Below are positions 46,759 to 55,855 of a stretch of DNA of 64,000 nt, one piece after another (the stretch's first letter is position 1; the number at the start of each line of letters is the position of its first letter). A program made the translations under genes and the position numbers. This stretch comes from Solemya velesiana gill symbiont (GTDB taxonomy: Bacteria > Pseudomonadota > Gammaproteobacteria > Chromatiales > Chromatiaceae). The stretch lies in contig NZ_MPRJ01000001.1 of NCBI RefSeq assembly GCF_002020805.1, positions 22,364 to 86,363 on the forward strand, in the 5' to 3' direction. The notes beneath the pieces are model-generated. The model was given only the letters and a program-made list of their open reading frames with translations, did not search any database and was not told where the DNA came from.

Positions 46759-49446
46759 ATGGAAAGCTCACGAAGAGCGGACGTATCGGCTATCCAGTCT
46801 GACCAGGCGAGTATGCTCTTTGATGGGGCCGCGCAGTCTGTGCTGGTCACTTTTTTTGTCGCCCTGGTATTTCTCGGGGTGCATTCACCCCACATAGCCC
46901 TTGATACCTCGGGGCTCTGGTTGTCTGTCCTGGTTGTAGTGCTCCTGTTGCGTGGCTGGGAGGCCTGGGCATACAAGAAGGAGCGTTTCAATAAACGTTC
47001 AGCGGGGGAATGGCTTCGCCAGCACCGTATCGGCGTTCTGTTGACCGGCTTGGTTTGGGGTTGGGCCGGTGTGCAGTTTTTCCCGGTGGACCAGGTGCAG
47101 TACCAGATCTTCACGGTGCTTGTTCTGGCGGGACTGGCTGCCGGCGCCTTGACCGTCCACGCTCCGGATTATCACTCCTACGTCAGCTATGCCACGCCAA
47201 CCCTGATCCCAGTTGGCATAGCCTCACTGCTTCAGGGGACCAATCTCCATCTCGGTATGGGTGTGCTGGTGATCGCCCTGCTGCTCTTCCTGTTGCGTGC
47301 AGGCAAGCGAATGCATGAGTCGTTTCTCACCTCGCTCCATCTTCGCTATGAAAACATGAACCTGCTTGAAGACCTCGAGCGGGAGAAGAGCCGCCTTGGC
47401 AACCGCCTCTCCCGTATTCTCGATGGCAGCGCCAGTGAGGTCTACGTGTTCGATGGTCGGGATTTGAGATGCAAGATGATCAACACGGGTGCACTGGAGA
47501 GCCTGGGGTATGAAGAGGGTGCGGTCTTGGATATGACGGCCCTGGATCTCCTGAATATGAAAGACCGCAGTGATTTCGAATTGATAGCGGCTGCATTGAA
47601 AAGCACGCCGGAGCACTCCATGGCACTGCAGGTTCGCCACAGAAGAGAAGATGGAAGTACCTATCCCGTTGAGGCGCGGCTGCAGTATTCCGAGCGCGAA
47701 GAGCCGACGGCTATGGACGTTACGGTACGTGAACAGGCTGAGCAGATGGCCCGGGAGCGGCAGGCATTGGTGCAGTCGGTGGTCACCAGTGCACCCATCT
47801 CTTTATGGTCGCTGGATACACAGGGTAATCTCACGTTTTTCGTTGATACCGGTTTCTGGCAATCCGATACCTTTCCGAGGGCATGTGTCGGGGATAATCT
47901 GTTCAGCGTTTATGCCGGTATACCGCAGGTCGTTTCACATGCGCACCAGGCCCTGGCGGGTGAGCGTTTCGTCACCGATATCGAAGTGGATGGCGACACT
48001 TACGAGATCCACTATTCCCCGCTGCTGGATATGGATAACCAGGTTTATGGTGCCATCGGCGTTGCGCTGGATAATACAGAGCGCAAACAGTATGAGCGCA
48101 AGCTTATCCGCCAGGCGAACTTCGATGATCTGACCGGGTTGCCAAACAAGAATTACATGATGCCGAGGCTGATGGAGGCGTTCGTACGGGCACATCGTGA
48201 GCGCAGTCGCGTGGCCCTGCTGTTTGCCGACCTGGATAACTTCAAGACGGTTAACGATACCTTGGGTCACAAGGCGGGTGACGAACTGTTGCAGCTTGCG
48301 GGCAGTCGTATGCAGGAAATCCTGCGTGATACCGATGCGCTATACCGGATCAGCGGTGATGAGTTCGTCATTATGCTGGAGGGCCTGAATCAGCCGAGGG
48401 ATGCCGAGGTGGTGGCGCGTAAACTGCTGGACAAATTTCAGCGGCCGTTCGTATTGCGTGCGGGGGAGGTGTTCGCCAGCTGCAGCGTAGGGATCTGTTT
48501 CTACCCGGATGACGGCGAGTCACCGGAAAAACTGTTGCAGTCGGCTGATGCGGCGATGTACGGCGCCAAGGCCAAGGGGCGCAATACCTATCACCTCTTC
48601 ACCCGTGCGATGCGCGAGGATGCAGAACGGCGCCTGGCCATAGAATCACGACTGCGACGTGCCATGGAGCGGGATGAGCTGAGCCTGGTATATCAACCGA
48701 AAGTGAGTACCAGGGATGGCTTCATTGCCGGGGCAGAGGTTTTGTTGCGCTGGCATAACCCTGATCTCGGCTGGGTGCCGCCTGACCAGTTCATATCCGT
48801 TGCAGAGGATGCGGGCTTGATCTCTAGCATAGGTCAGTGGGTCATCCGGCAGGCTACCAGTGAAGCCAACCGGTGGCGGGATGTCTGCCAGGTGCCGATC
48901 AATGTCGCTATCAATATTTCGTCACGCCAGTTTCGAGGTGAAAACCTGCTCCTGAGTGTTGAAGAGGCATTGCAAGAGACAGGGCTGCCGCCTGAGCTGC
49001 TCGAACTGGAAATTACCGAAAGCCTGTTGGTGCAGGATGCGCCGGAGACACTGGATACCCTCAGGGCACTCAAGGATCAGGGGGTCAGGCTCGCACTGGA
49101 TGATTTCGGAACCGGTTACTCATCCCTCAGTTACCTGAAGCGCTTCCCCATGGATGTACTGAAGATCGACCGTTCCTTTGTCAGGGATATCGGTATCGAT
49201 CCCAGTGACGAAGCGCTGGTGGAGGCCATAGTGGCCATGGCCCATGCCCTTGATCTCGAACTGGTCGCAGAGGGCGTGGAGACCGATGAGCAGATGCAAT
49301 TTCTCCAACTGCGCAATATCGATCTGATCCAGGGTTATTATTACAGTCCCCCGGTTTTCATTGAGCACTTCCGCGAGATGATTTCCCAGAGTCCCCCGGC
49401 ACTGCTACCTCAAACCTCGGCAGACACCGCAATATCGGTGCTCTGA
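46759..49446 (+). CDS. Membrane-anchored PAS-GGDEF-EAL cyclic-di-GMP enzyme
   Basis: This 895-residue inner-membrane protein has about five or six N-terminal helices (residues 30-185), one or two PAS domains (about 215-440), GGDEF (about 450-615) and EAL (about 630-880). The GGDEF signature is RISGDEFVIML, Ser replacing the first Gly. The EAL signature is AEVLLRW, Val replacing Ala. EAL catalytic residues look present (ELEITESLL; LDDFGTGYSSL; LKIDRSF; AEGVET), so phosphodiesterase activity is likely. Cyclase activity is uncertain. It is followed by a strong terminator. Confidence 0.94.
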   Translation: MESSRRADVSAIQSDQASMLFDGAAQSVLVTFFVALVFLGVHSPHIALDTSGLWLSVLVVVLLLRGWEAWAYKKERFNKRSAGEWLRQHRIGVLLTGLVWGWAGVQFFPVDQVQYQIFTVLVLAGLAAGALTVHAPDYHSYVSYATPTLIPVGIASLLQGTNLHLGMGVLVIALLLFLLRAGKRMHESFLTSLHLRYENMNLLEDLEREKSRLGNRLSRILDGSASEVYVFDGRDLRCKMINTGALESLGYEEGAVLDMTALDLLNMKDRSDFELIAAALKSTPEHSMALQVRHRREDGSTYPVEARLQYSEREEPTAMDVTVREQAEQMARERQALVQSVVTSAPISLWSLDTQGNLTFFVDTGFWQSDTFPRACVGDNLFSVYAGIPQVVSHAHQALAGERFVTDIEVDGDTYEIHYSPLLDMDNQVYGAIGVALDNTERKQYERKLIRQANFDDLTGLPNKNYMMPRLMEAFVRAHRERSRVALLFADLDNFKTVNDTLGHKAGDELLQLAGSRMQEILRDTDALYRISGDEFVIMLEGLNQPRDAEVVARKLLDKFQRPFVLRAGEVFASCSVGICFYPDDGESPEKLLQSADAAMYGAKAKGRNTYHLFTRAMREDAERRLAIESRLRRAMERDELSLVYQPKVSTRDGFIAGAEVLLRWHNPDLGWVPPDQFISVAEDAGLISSIGQWVIRQATSEANRWRDVCQVPINVAINISSRQFRGENLLLSVEEALQETGLPPELLELEITESLLVQDAPETLDTLRALKDQGVRLALDDFGTGYSSLSYLKRFPMDVLKIDRSFVRDIGIDPSDEALVEAIVAMAHALDLELVAEGVETDEQMQFLQLRNIDLIQGYYYSPPVFIEHFREMISQSPPALLPQTSADTAISVL

Positions 49447-49480
49447 GTCCTACCGAAAAACGGCCTGGACCAGGCAAACA

Positions 49481-49502
49481 AAAGGGCCCTGAGGGCCCTT
49501 TT
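49481..49502. terminator. Bidirectional intrinsic terminator
   Basis: AAAGGGCCC and GGGCCCTTT form a 9-bp stem with loop TGA. T-runs in one direction and A-runs in the other let it end both the GGDEF/EAL gene and the convergent FabD-like gene. Confidence 0.9.
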
Positions 49503-49524
49503 GTTAAGCACGGTAGAGTGATGA

Positions 49525-50502
49525 TCACTCAACACCGGCAGTTGTCCGGATGCTCTCCAGGTTGATCGCCGGCAGGTACTCGGGCTTTGGCTTGGTACGG
49601 CGGGTAAACTTCTTGATGATGCCCTCCAGGTTGGGCCGTTTTTCAGCCGGGCCTTCACCGCTACCAATACCGCCGCCGAACTCCACGAAGAGGTTGATGC
49701 CGTCATCCAGGGCGCTCTGCAGGCAACCGACCCAGTTCACTGGATGAAACAGCTGGAAGAAGAGACGGGACTTGATGGTCTCGGCGTCTGCTTCGTGGAA
49801 TCCACCGGTATAGTTCGAGAGTACCTTGATTTGTGGCGCATTGATCTGAACCTTGTCCAGTTCCTCGCGGAAATGGCGAGCCGCGGTGACCATGTAGTAG
49901 GTATGGAAAGCGCCCTCGGTTTTGAGTCTCACCGCTTTCTTCTTGGGGTGTACCTCCGCCATCTCGGCGGCCAGTGCATCCAGGTCCGCGCTGGTACCAC
50001 CTACCACGGTCTGGTCGGTCAGGTTGAGACCGGCGATGCCGCAAAAGTGCTTGTCTGCGAGGGGCTGGGCGGTCTCAAGATCTACAGTCAGGGCTGCCAT
50101 CTCCCCCTCACCGTGGGTGCCCATCAGCTCACCACGCTTGGAGACCAGGCGCAGTGCGTCTTCGAAACTGAGCGCTTCAGCGGCGACCAGGGCGGAGTAT
50201 TCACCCAGGCTGTGTCCGGTTGCGGCAACCGGCTGCAGGGGCGTCTCTGCCAGTTCGCGGTAGACGGTCAGGCAGGCGATATGGTGAGTGAGCAGCACCG
50301 GCTGGGTGAAGCGGGTGAGGTTGATCTGGTTGTCGGGGTCCTCGTGGGACAGCCTAGCCATGTCGTAACCTAGCACGTCGCTCGCCTGCTCGTAGACGCG
50401 GCAGGCGGACTCGAATTCGGCGCAGAGGTCGCTGCCGATGCCGGAGTATTGGGAGCCCTGGCCGGGAAATATGTAGATAACGCGCTGATCCGTATCGGAC
50501 AT
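49525..50502 (-). CDS. Malonyl-CoA/ACP acyltransferase (FabD-like, stand-alone)
   Basis: This 325-residue acyltransferase has IYIFPGQGSQYSGIG at the start, nucleophile Ser in GHSLGEYSALVAAE (about residue 95), Arg for carboxylate binding in LVSKRGELM, and catalytic His in TEGAFHTYYM. Its C-terminal portion (FVEFGGGIGSGEGPAEKRPN) is longer than classic FabD. It is isolated from fabH/fabG/acpP, so it may be a second malonyltransferase for another acyl carrier pathway rather than the housekeeping enzyme. Confidence 0.85.
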   Translation of the reverse strand: MSDTDQRVIYIFPGQGSQYSGIGSDLCAEFESACRVYEQASDVLGYDMARLSHEDPDNQINLTRFTQPVLLTHHIACLTVYRELAETPLQPVAATGHSLGEYSALVAAEALSFEDALRLVSKRGELMGTHGEGEMAALTVDLETAQPLADKHFCGIAGLNLTDQTVVGGTSADLDALAAEMAEVHPKKKAVRLKTEGAFHTYYMVTAARHFREELDKVQINAPQIKVLSNYTGGFHEADAETIKSRLFFQLFHPVNWVGCLQSALDDGINLFVEFGGGIGSGEGPAEKRPNLEGIIKKFTRRTKPKPEYLPAINLESIRTTAGVE

Positions 50503-50670
50503 GGTTTTTCTCTCCAGTTCAATTCGAGTGCCGGAGGATAGTCATTTCCGGCCCGGAGAACAAGAGGAATCCCTTTTTTATCAGTCAGGTAGGGAGAAAA
50601 GCGTCAGTTGGGTCGCGGGAGCGGCATTTGGGGTATGATCCAGTTGTTGATGCAAGCACAGGTATGAGGA

Positions 50671-51033
50671 ATGGACGAACTGGATGTTGAGAAATTCAGG
50701 CGACTGCTGCTGCTGCAGCGGCGCGAGGCGCTGATGACCGTGGCGGATGCCGCGGATGACGGTGCGGCTACCGTGGAGCTGGACCAGACCCGTGTCGGTC
50801 GTCTCTCCTGCATGGATGCACTTCAGGCCCAGGCCATGTCCAAGGAAAACCAGCGGCGCAGGGAACAGGAGTTGAAGCGCATTGCAGGTGCTTTGAGCAG
50901 AATCAATGAAGGGGAGTACGGTTACTGTGTAAGCTGCGGTGAGACGATTGCAGAAAAGCGCCTGGAGTTTGATCCGGCCGCTCCCCTCTGTATTGAGTGC
51001 GCCAGCAAGTCCGAAGGCCCAGCTGGGCGATAG
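50671..51033 (+). CDS. DksA/TraR-family zinc-finger protein
   Basis: This 120-residue protein has an N-terminal coiled coil and a C-terminal four-Cys zinc finger CVSCG ... CIECA. The acidic tip between helices (VADAADDGAATVELD) differs from the Asp-Ala-x-x-Asp-Asp tip of true DksA, so it is likely a paralogue. The family acts in the RNA polymerase secondary channel. GAGGA precedes ATG 50671, and the gene is divergent from the FabD-like gene. Confidence 0.9.
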   Translation: MDELDVEKFRRLLLLQRREALMTVADAADDGAATVELDQTRVGRLSCMDALQAQAMSKENQRRREQELKRIAGALSRINEGEYGYCVSCGETIAEKRLEFDPAAPLCIECASKSEGPAGR

Positions 51034-51074
51034 AGAACAGATCATCCCCGTACAGGGAAACAGTGGAGTGAGGA

Positions 51075-51308
51075 ATGACAGCAAAACTGATGGTATTGCA
51101 GAGTGCTGATCCGGAGAAGACGCGCCTGGTGAGTATTCCGGCGGATATGGATGAACAGGAAGCCTACCGACATGCGACGGGCGTCATTGCAGCCGTGCAG
51201 GAGGCCAATGCCGACTGTAGCTGGGAGGACGTGGAGGACGCCCTGGATGACCACGGTTTCCAGGCAGTTGAATTCGTTATCGGACCGGCGCTGGCCTGCA
51301 GTCACTGA
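51075..51308 (+). CDS. Small hypothetical protein
   Basis: This is a 77-residue acidic protein without signal peptide or recognised family. It has a predicted strand start (AKLMVLQSADPEKT), a helix rich in Ala/Glu (EQEAYRHATGVIAAVQEA), and the segment SWEDVEDALDDHGFQ. It lies 41 bases after the DksA-like gene with GGAGTGAGGA before ATG 51075, so it is probably translated and co-transcribed. Confidence 0.7.
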   Translation: MTAKLMVLQSADPEKTRLVSIPADMDEQEAYRHATGVIAAVQEANADCSWEDVEDALDDHGFQAVEFVIGPALACSH

Positions 51309-51325
51309 CGAGGCCGTCTATACCC

Positions 51326-51823
51326 CTAGGTAGCGTGAATCGTTTCATCCGATGGTGTGTCTGTCGCCGGACCGCCAATACGTCCCTTGCGTTCGAAGGG
51401 TATGGCGAAAGGTGAACCGGCCTGGCGGATCTTCCCATATATGCGGTAGGTGAGTGGCTGTCCATGGCGCTTCTCCAGTGCACGCAGCTGCTCCACGAAG
51501 TCGAACAGGCTGCTGGCCACCTCCACATCTAGGGTGGCCTCGCCAAATCCATCCACGGTGACCGCGCTGTCGCTGACCCCGCTGGCGAAGGCTCTCTCGT
51601 TGATCTCCACCTTGAAACTCATACCGGTGATCACCAGTGCCTCGGGATTCGGATTCTGTATGCGCAGCATCAGCCCGTAACGCTGTTCGAAGATCTCCAC
51701 ATCGATCATCTTGATCCCTACCAGGCTGACGCGGGGGGATTCGTGGCTCTGTGCAAGGCCTGCACAGCCGCTGAGCAGTATCAGTGCAAGCCAGCACAAT
51801 GCCAGGGATTTGGGTGTGGTCAT
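51326..51823 (-). CDS. LEA14-like (LEA type 2 family) lipoprotein
   Basis: This is a 165-residue probable lipoprotein: a signal peptide with lipobox LLSGCAG (Cys at about 20). The mature domain is a beta-sandwich of the water-stress/LEA14 type ([28 protein letters not shown]). Envelope location is inferred. Such proteins are widespread in proteobacteria with unknown function. Its ATG overlaps the stop of the truncated TAXI gene, suggesting an old operon. Confidence 0.85.
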   Translation of the reverse strand: MTTPKSLALCWLALILLSGCAGLAQSHESPRVSLVGIKMIDVEIFEQRYGLMLRIQNPNPEALVITGMSFKVEINERAFASGVSDSAVTVDGFGEATLDVEVASSLFDFVEQLRALEKRHGQPLTYRIYGKIRQAGSPFAIPFERKGRIGGPATDTPSDETIHAT

Positions 51824-52470
51824 CGATCGCTCCTCAGTCGTTCCAGTTTCTCCCTGACCAGGCCAATGTGCAGCCTCAGGTCGTAGAGTTCCTCCGCGAA
51901 AGAGAGGGGTACGGAAACCTTGGAGACCTCTCTGTCGATGGTGTCGAGGTCCGCTATGGCTACTTCTATTTTAGACTCTGGGGTATCGGTGTGCCGGTCG
52001 ATTTCCAGTACCTCGCGGTACCAGCGATAGATCCTCGAGCGGATTCTCCAGGGGTAGAGGGGCGGCATGAGCTTGAACAGCGGGATCATGAGGGCCAGCA
52101 GGGGCAACAGCATCACTTTCAGGCGGTCCACCAGGGTGGCAGCCCAGAAGGGGAGGTAGCGCTGCAGCAGGGGTGGACCGAATTCATAGAACCGCTTGGC
52201 CTCCTTGCTCAGCGGGAAGACGAGGTATTCGGGAGAGGGGAGCTGGCCTGCTTGCTCAAACCAGCCGCCACGGCCGTGTATCTCCGACGTGGCCTGCAGC
52301 AGCAGGTCGATGAGTGCTGGGTGCGGCGCTTTATGGGCCACCGGGTTGGCGTTGGCGGCGAGAAGCCTGGTCTCCTGTCTTGGCAGGTTCTGTTCGAGGT
52401 TGATTACTCCCTCAGGGAGCACCGCCGGAGAGAGGTAGCGATGCAGGCGGGTGTAGGCGTCGGCACGGGC
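51820..52470 (-). pseudogene. N-terminally truncated TAXI-family TRAP transporter solute-binding protein
   Basis: The leftward frame carries the C-terminal half of a long TAXI protein: [54 protein letters not shown] membrane segment ([20 protein letters not shown]) and the family-specific [16 protein letters not shown] follow. The N-terminal ligand-binding half and signal peptide are absent. The similarity ends around 52440-52480, exactly where msrA begins on the opposite strand. The open frame runs on to 52758, but that part is antisense to msrA. The upper limit given here is approximate. Confidence 0.8.
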
Positions 52471-52959
52471 TGTTTCTGGGGAGCGGAGCGGCGATTCTGG
52501 CAGGCTGATGGGGTGTTCAGCACGGCGGTGGGCTATGCGGCAGGATGCACGCCAAACCCGACCTACGAAGAGGTCTGTAGCGGAATGACCGGGCACAACG
52601 AGGTGGTGCGGGTGGTTTTTGATCCCGGCGAGATTGGTTACGGTGAACTGCTGAAACTGTTCTGGGAGGGGCACGACCCGACCCAGGGGATGCGCCAGGG
52701 TAATGATATGGGTACGCAATATCGCTCTGGAATCTATACCTATACCCCGCGGCAACAATCCATGGCAGAGGCGTCCAGGGACGCTTTTCAGCAGGCCCTG
52801 GCGAAGCAGGGCTTTCCCGGGACTACAACGGAGGTCATACAGGCCCCGGAATTCTACTACGCCGAGTCATATCACCAGCAATACCTGGCTAAGAATCCTG
52901 GAGGCTACTGCGGCCTCGGCGGAACGGGGGTAAATTGCCCTGATGGTGTGCTGACCTGA
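52441..52959 (+). CDS. msrA: Peptide methionine-S-sulfoxide reductase A
   Basis: It repairs the S-form of methionine sulfoxide. The catalytic Cys is in [11 protein letters not shown] (residue 11), with core motifs [29 protein letters not shown] and [13 protein letters not shown], and the C-terminal [13 protein letters not shown] with a resolving-type Cys. It has 172 residues. The first seven or eight residues (MQAGVGV) derive from the antisense of the truncated TAXI gene, so the original N-terminus was lost or replaced. The chance sequence AGAGAGGT provides a ribosome-binding site. The core is intact, but expression and function are uncertain. Confidence 0.88.
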   Translation: MQAGVGVGTGCFWGAERRFWQADGVFSTAVGYAAGCTPNPTYEEVCSGMTGHNEVVRVVFDPGEIGYGELLKLFWEGHDPTQGMRQGNDMGTQYRSGIYTYTPRQQSMAEASRDAFQQALAKQGFPGTTTEVIQAPEFYYAESYHQQYLAKNPGGYCGLGGTGVNCPDGVLT

Positions 52960-52969
52960 CGGATCTCTT

Positions 52970-53431
52970 TCAGCAGCCTTCGTCGTAATCGTTGTTCAAC
53001 AGGTAGTCATATAGCATTGTTGCCCTGGGGTGCCTGTTGCTCGCTGCTCTTCCTATCCACTCAAGTGCCACAGTGTCGTCTTCGGTAACGCCGATTCCGT
53101 TCAGGTACATCATGCCGAGTTGGAACTGGGCTTCCGGATGCTCTTGAAGGGCTGCGCGGAGACATCACTCGAAAGCAAGGTATTCATCCTGGTACCTGCT
53201 TTTATCGGATTGATAGATCACCGACAGGAGGAACTGCGCCTGGCGCTCACTCCCCTCTGCAAGAGGTGTGAGATACTCAATGGCCGTTGCATGTCTTCCT
53301 TCATTGAAGGCGAGAAACCCCTTTTCAAGGTTGTCTGCCCTGACCGGTTGGGTTGAGGCGAGCAGGGTAGAGAACATCAGTGCTCCCAGTTTCCTGCGAT
53401 GCATAGGATTACTGCGTGCTGTCCGTGTCAT
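52970..53431 (-). pseudogene. Sel1-repeat secreted protein gene with in-frame TGA
   Basis: ATG 53431 follows AGGAG with ideal spacing and reads through a signal peptide (KLGALMFSTLLAST, cleavage after VRA) into Sel1/TPR helices (GFLAFNEGRHATAIEYLTPL; RQAQFLLSVIYQ). It meets TGA at 53165-53167. The same frame continues CLRAALQEHPEAQFQLGMMY and LNGIGVTEDDTVALEWIGRA to a final TGA 52970-52972. The internal TGA stands where Sel1 repeats often have Trp, suggesting TGG to TGA. The full frame would be about 153 residues. Confidence 0.78.
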
Positions 53432-53443
53432 CAGTTTCTCCTG

Positions 53444-54027
53444 TTACGCCTCCATGGCGTTCATCTTTAGCATGGTGGATTGATGCTGTGCCCGGTAGGC
53501 CAGGATCTGTGCCTGATCCTGCTGTAATGGATTGACGGGGAAATAGAAAGACTTTTCCTGCTGCAGTGAAGACGGGAACACGAGGCTGAACAGCACCGAC
53601 CTGGCGCTGGTGGATGCCAGTCGATGGATGTTCGCTTCTTCAGAGAAGCAGGAGTAGTCGCCGGGTTGCAGCAGGGCATGCTGCTGTCTCAAGAGCGTGT
53701 AAAGCTTGCCGGTACCTGTGTGTTGAAAAGCGGTTGATATGCCCAAGGAGTCGTCGATGGAAGCGGGCAGCTTTTCGCCTTGGCAAGCTGCTCTTGATAA
53801 CGGGCAAGGGTGTTTAGCCTGCATGCGAGCCAAGCCGCTTGTTGTGTCAGTTGCTCATGCTGATCAGGCAATGCGAGGGACTGTTGAATTGTCTCGACCA
53901 GGGAAGAAAAGTCGTACCACAGGCCCGTCCAATCCATCGAGGCGGTTTTATCCTTCCCTAGCCCCTTGGGTGTATGAGAAGCAAACTCTCCAATCTGCTT
54001 TCCAATGAATGATCTCCGTTCATTCAT
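53444..54027 (-). pseudogene. Frameshifted hypothetical gene
   Basis: This is an unrecognised protein of about 194 residues. ATG 54027 opens a frame with MNERRSFIGKQIGEF, MDWTGLWYDFSSLV and a helical ACRLNTLARYQEQLAKAK. At the A4 run (T4 on plus strand, 53772-53775) the frame changes. The second part (LPASIDDSLGISTAFQHTG ... SCFSEEANIHRLAS) ends at TAA 53444. One additional A restores a continuous frame. It lies 12 bases upstream of the Sel1 gene, so the two formed an operon. No family was recognised. The 239-bp stretch up to 54266 shows no further gene. Confidence 0.62.
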
Positions 54028-54266
54028 TTGTTCCAGTGCCTTTTTTCCTTGGCGTGAGGCATAAGCCCCGATTGTATGAAGTTACGATGCTAGTTGGATA
54101 TTTTGGGAATTGCCAGGGATAAAGAATCTTTCAAAAAAAGACTACATACCTGCTGTGCTGAGGCTTACACCCTAGTGGTGATAATGTCGATTTATCGGCT
54201 CAGCGCCGCGTGCAAATTCAGGATGAAAGTGTCTACTCGGTGGACATGCCGTAAGACCCTGGATCA

Positions 54267-54974
54267 TCAGGGTTTCAATTCTATACTGCCAGTGACGCTG
54301 ACCTGGATACGCTGGGTTCCCGCCTCCAGTACAGGTGGCGCTGCCGATTTCATCTCCATGGCCATGGCGCGTACCTGGAGTGGGCGGGGTGATGCCCCCG
54401 AGGTATTGATGTGCATTTCCACTACGCGGTAACCTCTGCTGCCCATTTCTCCACTGATCAGTGTTGCGCGGCGTTTGAACTTTGCAATGGCATCGCTGAT
54501 AAGACGGTCTTCAGCTGCCTCGCGTCTCTCGGGTGAGACAGTGTACTGAATGTTTCCCAGGGCAAGCTCTTCCTGCAGCTTGCCCAGCAGGGCGCTCAGC
54601 CCGGTGGCATTCCTGCTCTCCAGCCGCAGGGACTGCTTCACTCGCCAGCCTGTAATCTTGCTGCCACCTGAAAATGAACTGCTCTTGCTGTAGATAGGGG
54701 TGGTGGTGTAGTCGAGGGTCCGGCTCTTTATGTCCGGGGTCAGCTTGGCCTTGTCGATGGCGCGGCTGACCAGGGTGTTCACTTCCCGCGCGGCCTTGGA
54801 TGCGTCGCGACCTTCCCGCTGGGCGAAGAGAATGGCTACCAGTGTGTCGTTATCCACCTCCTGGCCCGTGTTGGCGGAGAGGTGTATACGGTCATAGGTG
54901 AGCGGCGCCGTGTCAGCTCCGAGAGGCGCGCTGATGGCCAGGGTTGCCAGAAGTGCCGCTATTTTTCCATTCAT
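54267..54974 (-). CDS. SIMPL-domain (DUF541) periplasmic protein
   Basis: This is a 235-residue protein with a Sec signal peptide (ALLATLAISAPLGA, cleavage near residue 20). A SIMPL/DUF541 domain follows, with NDTLVAILFAQREGRDASKAAREVN, GWRVKQSLRLES and the central IQYTVSPERREAAEDRLISDAI. The C-terminal VRAMAMEMKSAAPPVLEAGTQ completes the domain. It is probably periplasmic or envelope-associated, and function is unknown in bacteria. It lies 10 bases after hslO. Confidence 0.9.
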   Translation of the reverse strand: MNGKIAALLATLAISAPLGADTAPLTYDRIHLSANTGQEVDNDTLVAILFAQREGRDASKAAREVNTLVSRAIDKAKLTPDIKSRTLDYTTTPIYSKSSSFSGGSKITGWRVKQSLRLESRNATGLSALLGKLQEELALGNIQYTVSPERREAAEDRLISDAIAKFKRRATLISGEMGSRGYRVVEMHINTSGASPRPLQVRAMAMEMKSAAPPVLEAGTQRIQVSVTGSIELKP

Positions 54975-54984
54975 GGCCTGCTCC

Positions 54985-55854
54985 CTAGTGGGTGGTTTTC
55001 GGGCTGTCTATTTTTACGTCCTGGGCAAAAATCTGTTCCACGTCGACCTTGTCGAAGAGGTACTGCTTGTTGCAGAACTCGCAGTCTGCCTGGATCTTGC
55101 CGTGCTCATGGAGGATCTCCTTGACGTCAGCATAGCCCATGCTGCGCAGGGCGTCGGCAATTCGCGTCTTGGAACAGCCGCAGCGAAAGGCCGCCGGCTC
55201 GGGGTCGAACAGCTGGATGTCCTCTTCGTTGAAGAGACGGTGGAGCAGCTCTTCGGCTTCGAGCCTTAGCAGCTCTTCAGGGGTGACGGTATCGGCCAGC
55301 ATGGCTACCCGCCGCCAGTCTTCTTCGTGCTTCTTTTCGCTGGGCAGTTCCTGGATGAAGAGGCCGGCTGCACGCTCACCATCGGCCGCCAGCCAGATGC
55401 GGGTGTCCAGCTGTTCGGGTTTTTCAAAGTAGGCTTCCAGGGTGTGAGCAAGGGTGTCCCCTTCCATGCCGACAATACCCTGGTAACGCTCCTTGCCCAC
55501 GTTGTCGATAGTGAGCACCATTCTTCCAGGGCCGTAGATTTCAGAGAGCGTGCCGTCGGGTACATCGCTCTCCCAGCGTGCCAGGCCTCTGACCATGCGT
55601 TGGTGGGTGGCCTGGGCAACCAGGGTGGTAAGTGGTCCTTCGCATTGGGCCTGGAGAATGAGCGAGCCCTCGAACTTGATGATGGCTGACAGCAGCAGGG
55701 AAGCGGCCATCGCCTGTCCCAGCTGGTTGCGTACATTGTCGGGATAGGCGTAGCGTTCCAGTATCGCTTTCCAGCTGGCATCCATCTGTACCAGCTCGCC
55801 CCGTACATCGAGTCCTTCGAATACAAATCGGTGCAGTTGATCGTGATTGCTCAT
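54985..55854 (-). CDS. hslO: Redox-activated chaperone Hsp33
   Basis: This cytosolic holdase is activated by oxidative unfolding. The N-terminal domain (HRFVFEGLDVRGELVQ ... AMAASLLLSAIIKFEG) is complete. The redox zinc switch has CGC in FRCGCSKTR and CEFC in DCEFCNKQY. The length is 289 residues from ATG 55854. The frame is open to 55923, but that would run into the upstream gene. The ATG lies one base after the upstream asparaginase-like stop. Confidence 0.96.
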   Translation of the reverse strand: MSNHDQLHRFVFEGLDVRGELVQMDASWKAILERYAYPDNVRNQLGQAMAASLLLSAIIKFEGSLILQAQCEGPLTTLVAQATHQRMVRGLARWESDVPDGTLSEIYGPGRMVLTIDNVGKERYQGIVGMEGDTLAHTLEAYFEKPEQLDTRIWLAADGERAAGLFIQELPSEKKHEEDWRRVAMLADTVTPEELLRLEAEELLHRLFNEEDIQLFDPEPAAFRCGCSKTRIADALRSMGYADVKEILHEHGKIQADCEFCNKQYLFDKVDVEQIFAQDVKIDSPKTTH

Positions 55855-55855
55855 G

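Noticed and set aside
51784..52959. A 391-codon rightward frame that could be read as a fusion ending in MsrA
   Set aside because: Only the last 172 residues are MsrA. The earlier part is antisense to the LEA14 and TAXI genes and has no domain.
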